Below, in pieces: positions 6,617 to 13,151 of a stretch of DNA of 16,400 nt. The stretch covers positions 1 through 16,400 of the forward strand of contig JABIQF010000032.1 of assembly GCA_018668095.1 (NCBI GenBank), given 5' to 3'. This stretch comes from Cellvibrionales bacterium (lineage in GTDB: Bacteria > Pseudomonadota > Gammaproteobacteria > Pseudomonadales > UBA7434). Made by a program: the position numbers and the translations under genes. Under the pieces are notes generated by a model. The model searched no databases, was not told where the DNA came from, and saw nothing but the letters and a program-made list of their open reading frames with translations. Each line of letters starts with the position of its first letter. Within the stretch, counting starts at the first letter, position 1.

Positions 6617-7495
6617 ATGACGGCAACGCTTTATGCTTGGTTTAATGGTGAGTTAATTACTTCACCAGTAGAGTCTACTAGCGTTGCCTCAGCTTCTGAT
6701 TTTTTATTAGATCGTTCGAATACTTTCGGTGATGGTGTTTTTGAAACCATGTTAGTCACTGGCGGCCAAGTTCATTTGTTAGATCGTCACTTACACCGTT
6801 TATCTGTTGGCCTAGAGCGGCTTGGTATTGAGTGTCCAGCCGAGCTTGTGCAAGCGGATATCAATAAAGCGCTATCGCATTTGTCTCACAATAGTGCTTC
6901 AGACCCATCTACTCATATCCTTAAATTCCTTATTAGCCGCGGCTCATCTGTTTTTGGTTATGGCAGTAATGATTTGTCTATTAACCGTCTCGCTTTACTT
7001 AAGTCCTATTTACCGAGAGACGCATCGACTATGCAGCTTATGGTCTGTGATACTCGACTAGGCTGTCAGCCTGCACTTGCAGGTATTAAGCATTGCAATC
7101 GTTTAGAGCAAGTGTTGGCTAAAAAAGAAGTTGAGCGCGAAGGGGTTGATGATGGTCTGATGTTAGATCAGGCTGGAAATATTATTGAGACAACGTCGGC
7201 GAATATTTTTATTTTAGAAGCAGGGCAGTTGATTACTCCGCCGATTATTGATTGCGGGGTTGCAGGCGTGATGCGCGAACATATTATGAGTCGGTCTGAC
7301 TTGCCTGTTAGTGAGTCCTCCATTTCCTTAGCACGATTTTATAATTGTGATGGCGTTATACTAAGTAATTCGGTACGTGGCCTGATGATAGCGAATGCTT
7401 GTCGAATGGCAGACGGAAGTCTTCATAGCTGGCCAAAGAGCGATACTCTAATGGCGCTTCAGGAGTCAGTTAATAGTAGTATGAAGCGTCAGTAA
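6617..7495 (+). CDS. pabC: Aminodeoxychorismate lyase
   Basis: PLP enzyme of fold type IV that releases pyruvate from 4-amino-4-deoxychorismate to give p-aminobenzoate for folate. The 292-residue protein has FGDGVFETM (37-45), LDRHLHRL (55-62), the PLP lysine Lys158 in GIKHCNRLEQVLAKKE, and NIIETTSANIF (188-198) for cofactor phosphate binding. Branched-chain or D-amino acid transaminases share this fold, but the KH-NRLEQV motif and the place between fabF and mltG point to PabC. The ATG at 6617 is 3 bases after the fabF stop, with only a weak GAG upstream, so translation probably depends on coupling to fabF. Confidence 0.93.
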   Translation: MTATLYAWFNGELITSPVESTSVASASDFLLDRSNTFGDGVFETMLVTGGQVHLLDRHLHRLSVGLERLGIECPAELVQADINKALSHLSHNSASDPSTHILKFLISRGSSVFGYGSNDLSINRLALLKSYLPRDASTMQLMVCDTRLGCQPALAGIKHCNRLEQVLAKKEVEREGVDDGLMLDQAGNIIETTSANIFILEAGQLITPPIIDCGVAGVMREHIMSRSDLPVSESSISLARFYNCDGVILSNSVRGLMIANACRMADGSLHSWPKSDTLMALQESVNSSMKRQ

Positions 7496-7534
7496 ATTTA
7501 ATTCGTGAAGCGTTTAATGAGTGAGGAGGGTAAT

Positions 7535-8629
7535 ATGAAGTTAATAAAAATGTTCCCTATCTTACTTGCCATAATTTGTTGTTTGATATTTGTTGCCAGC
7601 AAATTGTTGATTAACTATTGGCATTCTCCGCTTAAGCATTTAACCGAACCGCAGTTATATACAGTTGCTTCAGGTAAAGGTTTCAATGCGGTTGCCAATG
7701 ATTTGTCCGCAAAAAATATTTTAGAGCGACCTCTGCTAACAACTTTATGGGTGCGTTTTTTTGAGCCTGATTTTTTATTAAAAGTGGGCGAATATCGCTT
7801 TCCTGCCTTTTCCTCGCCGGCTCAAATTATCGATATATTGGGTAGTGGAGTTTCATTACAATATAAGGTTACGCTTGTCGAAGGTGAAAGTGCCTTGCAG
7901 ATGCTAATGCGATTATCCTCTAACGACACTCTTCAGCTGGGTGCTTTTCAAAAAAGCGGTCAATCTTTCGATGCTTCTCAGCAAATCATGACGGATATGC
8001 TTGCATCGTCGGCAATTGAATTAATGGGCACGAGCACTCATCCAGAAGGTTGGTTTTTACCTGATACCTATTTTTACAGTAGAGGAGATCGCGCTAGCAG
8101 TATACTGCTGAGGGCGCATCTTGCTATGATTGAAGTGTTAGCCGAAGAATGGTCTGCTCGCGATCAAGGTCTGCCTTATCAATCGGCCTATGAGGCGCTG
8201 ATTATGGCTTCGCTGATTGAAAAAGAGACAGGCGTGGCTTATGAGCGACCACAAATTGCAGGGGTGTTTGTCAGGCGTTTGCAAAAGCGCATGCGTTTAC
8301 AAACCGATCCTAGTGTTATTTATGGGATGGGTGCAAAATATAAGGGTAACTTACGTAGAGCTGACTTAAAGCGCGATACTGCTTACAACACCTATACGCG
8401 CCATGGTTTACCGCCAACGCCTATAGCAATGCCTGGTCGTGCAGCAATCCATGCGGCATTGCATCCGCTCGATGGTGATGCGCTTTATTTTGTTGCTAAA
8501 GGTGATGGTAGTCATTATTTTTCTGCCACATTAAAAGAGCATCAAGCCGCCGTGCGTAAGTATCAAATTAAACAGCGTCGAGCGAATTATCGTTCGGCAC
8601 CGACAGCCATTAAAAGTGATGCCGGTTAA
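7535..8629 (+). CDS. mltG: Endolytic murein transglycosylase MltG (YceG)
   Basis: Inner-membrane endolytic transglycosylase that cleaves nascent peptidoglycan strands and acts as a terminase of glycan synthesis. The 364-residue form starts with a short charged segment and one membrane segment (about residues 7-25), then a periplasmic part with a LysM-like region (about 40-105) and the YceG domain. The catalytic Glu229 lies in ASLIEKETG, matching E. coli Glu218; TDPSVIYGMG (257-266), YNTYTRHGLPPTPI and FVAKGDGSHYFS are conserved. ATG at 7535 is preferred over GTG at 7505 and ATG at 7517 because AGGAGG (7524-7529) lies 5 bases before it and falls inside the longer forms. It sits 39 bases after pabC. 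Confidence 0.94.
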   Translation: MKLIKMFPILLAIICCLIFVASKLLINYWHSPLKHLTEPQLYTVASGKGFNAVANDLSAKNILERPLLTTLWVRFFEPDFLLKVGEYRFPAFSSPAQIIDILGSGVSLQYKVTLVEGESALQMLMRLSSNDTLQLGAFQKSGQSFDASQQIMTDMLASSAIELMGTSTHPEGWFLPDTYFYSRGDRASSILLRAHLAMIEVLAEEWSARDQGLPYQSAYEALIMASLIEKETGVAYERPQIAGVFVRRLQKRMRLQTDPSVIYGMGAKYKGNLRRADLKRDTAYNTYTRHGLPPTPIAMPGRAAIHAALHPLDGDALYFVAKGDGSHYFSATLKEHQAAVRKYQIKQRRANYRSAPTAIKSDAG

Positions 8630-8659
8630 TTAAATATTGTCAGTGGAAGTCAGTCAATA

Positions 8660-9298
8660 ATGCTAAAAGAATCAGCCAAATTTGTTACCCTTGAAGGGAT
8701 GGAAGGGGCGGGCAAGTCTACTAACTTGGCTTATATTTGTGAGTTCTTTGATAAGCAAAAAATTAAATACCGAGTGACCCGCGAGCCAGGCGGTACTGAA
8801 GTAGCCGAAAAAATACGTGATGTATTACTATGCCATCATGATGAACCCTTACATCCTATGTGCGAATTGTTACTTATATTTGCAGCGCGCGCTCAGCATA
8901 TTGAGCAAGTCATTAAGCCGGCTTTGGCTAATGGTGAATGGGTATTGAGTGATCGCTTTACCGATGCAACTTATGCATATCAAGGCGAGGGTCGTCAATT
9001 GGGTGGCGACAAAGTTGAATTGTTAGAGCATTTTGTACAGGGTGATTTAAAGCCGGATTTAACGATTATTCTCGATGTGCCAGTAGAGTTAAGTGCCGAG
9101 CGAGTGAGAGGTCGCGGTGAGCTTGATCGATTTGAAGTTGAGCAAGGTGCATTTTTTCAGCGTGTACGTGATGCCTATCATCAGCGAGCTGCCTCAGATG
9201 CCGATCGTTATCGCTTAATTGATGCCTCGCAAACACTGCCTGAAGTACAGGCCGATCTTCAAGCCGTGCTTGATAATGTAAAGTTATTTCAGGATTAG
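8660..9298 (+). CDS. tmk: Thymidylate kinase
   Basis: Phosphorylates dTMP to dTDP with ATP, an essential step in dTTP supply. The 212-residue protein carries the P-loop GMEGAGKS (13-20), the dTMP-site motif REPGGT (41-46), LSDRF with Asp98-Arg99 followed by TDATYAYQGEGR, and a LID segment rich in arginine (RVRGRGELDR, 148-157). The ATG at 8660 has GGAAG 10 bases upstream and is 30 bases after mltG. holB starts 6 bases after the stop, and the tmk-holB pairing is a common arrangement in bacteria. Confidence 0.96.
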   Translation: MLKESAKFVTLEGMEGAGKSTNLAYICEFFDKQKIKYRVTREPGGTEVAEKIRDVLLCHHDEPLHPMCELLLIFAARAQHIEQVIKPALANGEWVLSDRFTDATYAYQGEGRQLGGDKVELLEHFVQGDLKPDLTIILDVPVELSAERVRGRGELDRFEVEQGAFFQRVRDAYHQRAASDADRYRLIDASQTLPEVQADLQAVLDNVKLFQD

Positions 9299-9304
9299 TC
9301 GTTC

Positions 9305-10309
9305 ATGGCATCGAATAACAATGAACAACTTAACGCCATTTGCTGTGATGGTCCCCGAGGTTTTAGACCTTGGCATCAAGCAGAAGCCGCGCATTTGGTT
9401 TTGGCTTATCAAGAGCAGCGATTGCCGCATGCGCTAATTTTGGTCGGTCCGCAATATGTAGAGAAAACGCATTTTGCCCGCGAGTTTGCTCAGTTCTTAT
9501 TATGTGCATCACCGGTTAATGGTATTGCTTGTTCGCAGTGTAAATCGTGTCAGCTATGTATTGCCGGCACGCATCCTGATTGGATAAATGTAGAGCCCGA
9601 AGAGCCGCGTAAAGTTTTACGCGTCGATACCATTAGACAGGTACAAGCTCGATTGCAGCAAACCGCCCAGCAAGGGGGTAATAAAGTCTGTGTTATTAGC
9701 CCTGCAGAGCAGATGAATGAAAATGCCGCTAATGCATTACTTAAAATTTTAGAAGAGCCGCCTGCTAACACTTATTTTTTATTGGTTGCCCATCATGCCA
9801 GTAAAATATTACCTACCATTATCTCTCGTTGTCAGCGATTGAGTTTTGCAATTCCGGCGCAAGATAAAATTGTCGACTGGTTAGGCGATGATTTTACAAA
9901 AGAAGCTATTCAGCAGGCCATTGAAAAAGGGCGAGGTTTTCCTGGTCGAGTTTACCAGTTATTAAATGGTGGTGTTGATACGCAGCTTGATATGTCGCGG
10001 TTAGATGCTTTTTTCAGTGGTCGTGAAACGGCTCAAGATATTGCTAAAAACATTGATTCATCGCAGTTGCCCGATTTTTTAGATGGTTTTTTACGCTTAG
10101 CGAGTTACAGTGTAAAAATCAGTCAAGGTGACACGAATGCGGCCGCTAATAACAGTATTCTCAGTCAATTACCTGCCTCAGAATTGCATCAAATTTATGA
10201 TCGTGTAGCTACGGCGAAAATAGCACTGGCCCAGAATGCGAATCCACGCTTGTTGCTAGAGTCGCTTTTGCTACAATGCCTAGCTATCTATAGCAATTTT
10301 AATAGCTAA
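9305..10309 (+). CDS. holB: DNA polymerase III, delta' subunit
   Basis: Clamp-loader subunit delta' of the replicative polymerase; it works with delta and the DnaX ATPases to load the beta sliding clamp. The 334-residue protein has four zinc-site cysteines (Cys67, Cys76, Cys79, Cys82; E. coli Cys50, 59, 62, 65), RVDTIRQVQ, ANALLKILEEPP (142-153) and the sensor-1 SRC motif (174-176). The segment where an ATP-binding loop would be reads GPQYVEKT (48-55), so the Walker A glycines are lost, as expected for a non-ATPase delta'. About 20 extra N-terminal residues precede the usual PWHQ start; no other ATG, GTG or TTG is available in that stretch. AGGA lies 10 bases before the ATG. Confidence 0.94.
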   Translation: MASNNNEQLNAICCDGPRGFRPWHQAEAAHLVLAYQEQRLPHALILVGPQYVEKTHFAREFAQFLLCASPVNGIACSQCKSCQLCIAGTHPDWINVEPEEPRKVLRVDTIRQVQARLQQTAQQGGNKVCVISPAEQMNENAANALLKILEEPPANTYFLLVAHHASKILPTIISRCQRLSFAIPAQDKIVDWLGDDFTKEAIQQAIEKGRGFPGRVYQLLNGGVDTQLDMSRLDAFFSGRETAQDIAKNIDSSQLPDFLDGFLRLASYSVKISQGDTNAAANNSILSQLPASELHQIYDRVATAKIALAQNANPRLLLESLLLQCLAIYSNFNS

Positions 10310-10424
10310 ATTGAGATGTTGGCGCTAAGCTTTAATGCAGTTTAAATGAATGACTGGCGTAAAATGAATTAAGAGTCTTATCGTTAGTGCTAAGATTTAA
10401 TTAAGGTTTAATACGGATAGAGTC

Positions 10425-10781
10425 ATGAGTGACGCACTGAAAACAGGTACAAAAAGCGGTATTTTATCGTTAACCATTAAAGATAAAGCGGTGCTGTACG
10501 CGGCGTTTATGCCGTTTGTTGAAAATGGCGGTTTATTTATTCCCACCAATAAACAATACACGATTGGTGACGAAGTTTTTATGTTGCTGAATTTAATGGA
10601 TGAGCCAGAAAAGATCCCAGTAGCCGGTCGCGTTATTTGGATTACACCGAAGCATGCGCAGGGTAATCGAGCGGCAGGTATTGGTGTACAGTTTAGTTCG
10701 CAAGATGATACCGCAACAAAAAAAATAGAAAACTATCTTGCGGGTATTGTCGGTTCTGATAGACCCACGCACACAATGTAA
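10425..10781 (+). CDS. pilZ: Type IV pilus assembly protein PilZ
   Basis: The founding PilZ-domain protein, needed for type IV pilus formation in Pseudomonas aeruginosa and Xanthomonas, where it works with the PilB ATPase and FimX. The 118-residue sequence is the pilZ ortholog in the holB-tatD slot: SGILSLTIKDKAVLYAAFMP, GGLFIPTNKQY, DEPEKIPVAGRVIWITPK, GNRAAGIGVQF and the ending DRPTHTM. It lacks the RxxxR and (D/N)xSxxG residues that bind cyclic-di-GMP in canonical PilZ domains (NRAAGIG stands in for the second), so direct nucleotide binding is not expected. The ATG at 10425 follows GGATAG. A 115-base spacer separates it from holB, with a TAAAAT box at 10360 but no good -35. Confidence 0.95.
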   Translation: MSDALKTGTKSGILSLTIKDKAVLYAAFMPFVENGGLFIPTNKQYTIGDEVFMLLNLMDEPEKIPVAGRVIWITPKHAQGNRAAGIGVQFSSQDDTATKKIENYLAGIVGSDRPTHTM

Positions 10782-10842
10782 TAATAATTTAATTTTTTTA
10801 TTCTTCGTCTTTTCTTTTTCCTTTTATACAGTTTAACTATTC

Positions 10843-11613
10843 ATGATTGTAGACTCACATTGTCATTTAGATCGGCTGGATATATCGCAGTGTGGCGGTA
10901 GTGTCGATGCTGCCTTGCAACAAGCACGCAGCCAAGGTGTTAGTCGCTTTCTCTGTGTGGGTATTTCACTCGATACTCTACCTGCCATGATGGATATTGT
11001 TGATCGGCACGATGATGTTTATGCCTCTGCAGGTTTTCATCCCTTAGAAGATATGAGCCAAGGCTTGGATGCTGCGGCATTAAAGCAATGGGCCTTAGAT
11101 GATCGTATTGTTGCAGTGGGCGAAACCGGCTTAGATTATTTTTATGCCAAAGAGAGTGCTGAGTCGCAACGAGAGCATTTTATTACTCATCTTAAAGTGG
11201 CGGCAGAAGTCGATAAGCCCGTGATTATTCACTCACGCGAAGCACGCGATGATACTTTAGCAGCCATTGCTCAATATGCAGGTTCTGCTGCGGGTGTGCT
11301 GCATTGTTTTACCGATACTTGGCCAATGGCTAAACAAGCGATTGAAGAAGGCTTTTACATCTCTATTTCAGGTATCGTGACCTTTAGAAATGCCAGTGAA
11401 TTACGCGATGTCGTAAAAAAAATTCCATTAGATCGATTAATGGTTGAGACCGATTCTCCGTATTTAGCCCCTGTTCCTCACAGAGGAAAATCTAACCAAC
11501 CGGCTTATGTGCGAGAAGTGGCGGAGTATATTGCCGAACTTCGAGGTATATCGTTAGAGCAGCTTGCTGAGGCGACAACGGACAATTTTCAACGCTTATT
11601 TTTTCAGTCATAA
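10843..11613 (+). CDS. ycfH: TatD family metal-dependent hydrolase (YcfH type)
   Basis: A 256-residue TatD-family protein; members are metal-dependent hydrolases, several shown to be DNases, but the physiological substrate of the YcfH branch is unsettled. The metal ligands are visible: His6 and His8 in DSHCHLD, Glu94 in GETGLDY, His130 in IHSREA, His154 in LHCFT and Asp204 in ETDSPYLAP. FYISISGIVTFRNA and PHRGKSNQP match E. coli YcfH. The ATG at 10843 begins at the conserved IVDSHCH, yet there is no Shine-Dalgarno sequence; the 61-base spacer after pilZ is very T- and pyrimidine-rich. No plus-strand intrinsic terminator follows the gene. Confidence 0.93.
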   Translation: MIVDSHCHLDRLDISQCGGSVDAALQQARSQGVSRFLCVGISLDTLPAMMDIVDRHDDVYASAGFHPLEDMSQGLDAAALKQWALDDRIVAVGETGLDYFYAKESAESQREHFITHLKVAAEVDKPVIIHSREARDDTLAAIAQYAGSAAGVLHCFTDTWPMAKQAIEEGFYISISGIVTFRNASELRDVVKKIPLDRLMVETDSPYLAPVPHRGKSNQPAYVREVAEYIAELRGISLEQLAEATTDNFQRLFFQS

Positions 11614-11654
11614 CGTTCAAACTTGACTCTTCATCGTCTTCAAAAATAATAAGT

Positions 11655-11683
11655 AAAAAAAACCCCAACCAAAGGTTAGGGTT
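11655..11683 (-). terminator. Minus-strand intrinsic terminator
   Basis: Read on the minus strand, AACCCTAACC-TTT-GGTTGGGGTT forms a continuous 10-bp stem with one G-U pair and a 3-base loop, running into T8 (11662-11655). Read on the plus strand the same place has an A-C mismatch and no downstream T tract, so the element is directional and cannot serve tatD. Confidence 0.8.
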
Positions 11684-11753
11684 ATGGGGTGAAGATAGGA
11701 GTCTAACATGTGAGGCTTCCGCCTCTGAGCTTCTGCGGGGGACAGTCACTCAT
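11655..11753 (-). ncRNA. Candidate small RNA (about 100 nt) between tatD and the GH84 gene
   Basis: No protein is recognised here, but the minus strand has all parts of a small-RNA gene. A promoter pair lies at 11789-11761, with predicted start near 11753. Inside, GAGGC-GGAA-GCCTC (11725-11712) forms a hairpin closed by a GNRA tetraloop only on the minus strand. Two C-rich single-stranded stretches follow from the reading: GTCCCCCGC (about 11742-11734) and CACCCCAT (about 11691-11684). A 10-bp terminator stem with a T8 run ends the RNA at about 11655. The 5' part of the T run comes close to the tatD 3' end but does not overlap the coding region. I do not recognise it as 6S, SRP, tmRNA, RNase P or any named small RNA. 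The call is inference from sequence signals. Confidence 0.55.
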
Positions 11754-11760
11754 AGTTTTA

Positions 11761-11789
11761 ATTAAAGACTACGCGGCTATATTGTTCAA
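11761..11789 (-). promoter_or_regulatory. Minus-strand promoter for the small-RNA candidate
   Basis: On the minus strand TTGAAC (11789-11784, 4 of 6) and TTTAAT (11766-11761, 5 of 6) are 17 bases apart. The predicted start, 7-8 bases further on, gives an RNA ending at the terminator after about 100 nt. Confidence 0.5.
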
Positions 11790-11797
11790 TAAACAAT
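11781..11797. repeat. 17-bp palindrome over the -35 box of the small-RNA promoter
   Basis: ATTGTT-CAATA-AACAAT is a perfect 6-5-6 inverted repeat that covers the minus-strand -35 box. A protein bound here would block RNA polymerase at that promoter. On the minus strand its central five bases read TATTG, the same as the centre of the 17-bp palindrome at 5165-5181, although the arms differ. Confidence 0.45.
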
Positions 11798-11829
11798 CAG
11801 CCCATTTGTGTGTCGGTGTTCACAGGCTA

Positions 11830-11860
11830 GACATTAACTGGACATTAAAGAGTTATAACT
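11830..11860. repeat. Direct repeat GACATTAA (11-bp period) plus 10-bp palindrome
   Basis: GACATTAA occurs at 11830-11837 and 11841-11848, one helical turn apart, and is followed at 11851-11860 by the perfect palindrome AGTTATAACT. The cluster lies upstream of the GH84 gene and on the far side of the small-RNA promoter, a reasonable place for an activator or repressor. No known consensus is recognised. Confidence 0.4.
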
Positions 11861-11878
11861 ATTTTTATCTAAATCCTT

Positions 11879-11887
11879 TGGCATAAT
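11879..11887 (+). promoter_or_regulatory. Possible extended -10 promoter for the GH84 gene
   Basis: TGG followed by CATAAT (11882-11887, 5 of 6) has the TGn extension of extended -10 promoters; no good -35 is found 17 bases upstream. It would give a leader of about 55 bases. The 336-base spacer 11614-11949 otherwise holds the small-RNA candidate and the repeats listed here. Confidence 0.4.
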
Positions 11888-11949
11888 GTCCTGCTTGCGG
11901 TACACAGTGCTATCATCCTGAGTCTTATTATCCTGGAAAGAGAAGCGTC

Positions 11950-13059
11950 TTGCGTTACCTTGGCATTATAGAAGGCTTTTACGGAACATCTTGGTCGTGG
12001 TCTGCACGTCGAGATTATCCGCAATTTATGGCGAACGTAGGTTTGAATGCCTACATCTATGCCCCTAAGTCAGATGCAAAGCTTAGAGCTAATTGGTCTG
12101 AGCCTTGGAGCGATACTGAAATAAGTGCCTTGCAGCAATGCGCGCGTGATTTTCAGCAGCGTGGTATGACCTTTGGTATAGGTATTTCACCCATTGGTTT
12201 GTGTGATGCTTCGCAGGGAGATAGTGGTGCTAAGGCAAGGCAAAATGCTTTAGCTCAGCTTGATCATAAGCTTGATCAGATCGCATCTATTTCGACTGAC
12301 TTGTTGTGTATTTTATTTGATGACGTGCCTTCGAGCGGTGATCAAATGGCCTCAATGCAGCTGGCCTTGTGTGAGAGAATTCGAGCAAGAGCGAAGACGA
12401 AGAAAGTGATTGTTTGTCCCTCGTATTATACGACGGACCCAGTATTAGAGAAATTATTTGGCCCACGGCCTGCCGATTATTGGCGCGCCTTGGGTAGCGG
12501 GCTCGATTCCGATATTGATTTTTTTTGGACGGGCGAGCAAGTATGCAGTGCCACCTACAGTGAAGATAATCTGCAGTTGATTGCAGAGCAGCTACGAAGG
12601 CCTCCGGTGTTATGGGATAACTATCCGGTGAATGATGGGGCGAAATTAAGTCGTCATCTGCATTTAAAGGCTTTTGGTGGTCAACCGTTTTTAACAGAAT
12701 TAACTGCGGGTCATTTTGCTAACCCAATGAATCAGCCCTATTTGTCGCAGTTACCCTTAGCGACGTTGGCTTTTCAATATACGCAAATGTCTGAAGACCA
12801 TGCTAGCCATGCAGGCGCATATGTGAATGTTGATAGCTATTGGCGACAAGTGGCCAAGCAGCAAATGGGTGAGTCTTTAGCCGCTGATTTACTCGCGGAT
12901 ATAGAGCGGTTTCAAACCCAAGGTTTGGATGAAATTTCAATTAACGATAAGGCATTGTTGATAAAGAAATACAGTCATTATTCTTCTGTCTATGCAGAAG
13001 AGGTAGTGGCTTGGTTAGAAGAGCAATATCGTTTTGATCCAGCTTGTCTAACCGGCTAA
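11950..13059 (+). CDS. Cytoplasmic GH84 family beta-N-acetylglucosaminidase (O-GlcNAcase-like)
   Basis: Predicted retaining hexosaminidase of glycoside hydrolase family 84, the family of human O-GlcNAcase (OGA) and bacterial NagJ. The 369-residue protein follows the OGA catalytic domain closely: GIIEGFYGTSWSW (5-17), AYIYAPKSD (34-42) with Lys40, the catalytic Asp pair Asp124-Asp125 in LFDDV, PSYY (157-160), FWTGEQVCS (192-200) and LWDNYPVND (221-229) with Asn224 and Asp229 as substrate ligands. The last 80 residues look helical. There is no signal peptide, membrane segment or carbohydrate-binding module, so it should be cytoplasmic. The start is TTG at 11950, since no in-frame ATG or GTG lies nearby upstream and the domain begins at residue 3; a GGAAAGAG stretch precedes it. 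Natural substrate is unknown; annotation as hyaluronidase would be misleading. Confidence 0.85.
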   Translation: MRYLGIIEGFYGTSWSWSARRDYPQFMANVGLNAYIYAPKSDAKLRANWSEPWSDTEISALQQCARDFQQRGMTFGIGISPIGLCDASQGDSGAKARQNALAQLDHKLDQIASISTDLLCILFDDVPSSGDQMASMQLALCERIRARAKTKKVIVCPSYYTTDPVLEKLFGPRPADYWRALGSGLDSDIDFFWTGEQVCSATYSEDNLQLIAEQLRRPPVLWDNYPVNDGAKLSRHLHLKAFGGQPFLTELTAGHFANPMNQPYLSQLPLATLAFQYTQMSEDHASHAGAYVNVDSYWRQVAKQQMGESLAADLLADIERFQTQGLDEISINDKALLIKKYSHYSSVYAEEVVAWLEEQYRFDPACLTG

Positions 13060-13151
13060 TAGGCTAGTATGAAATGTGGTTCATAACGATTGATTGTCAA
13101 TATTTATAGAAAAACTAAAGCTAACGATGAGTCAGTTTGGAGATAGTAATA

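Noticed and set aside
7505..7534. Longer N-terminus for MltG from GTG 7505 or ATG 7517.
   Set aside because: An AGGAGG at 7524-7529 would fall inside the coding region, and the membrane anchor begins right after ATG 7535.
10281..10308. Inverted repeat TAGCTAT/ATAGCTA at the end of holB as a terminator.
   Set aside because: It is AT-rich, lies within the coding end, and is followed by AAATTGAG with no T tract.
11492..11749. An 85-codon minus-strand reading frame starting at GTG, overlapping the tatD end and the minus-strand terminator.
   Set aside because: It runs straight through a strong intrinsic terminator of its own strand, has no Shine-Dalgarno sequence, and its second half is antisense to the conserved tatD end. 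A non-coding RNA explains the region better.
13088..13118. Possible fadB promoter (TTGATT or TTGTCA with downstream AT-rich boxes).
   Set aside because: No -10 box lies at an acceptable distance from either hexamer, and no PsrA- or FadR-like operator is present.
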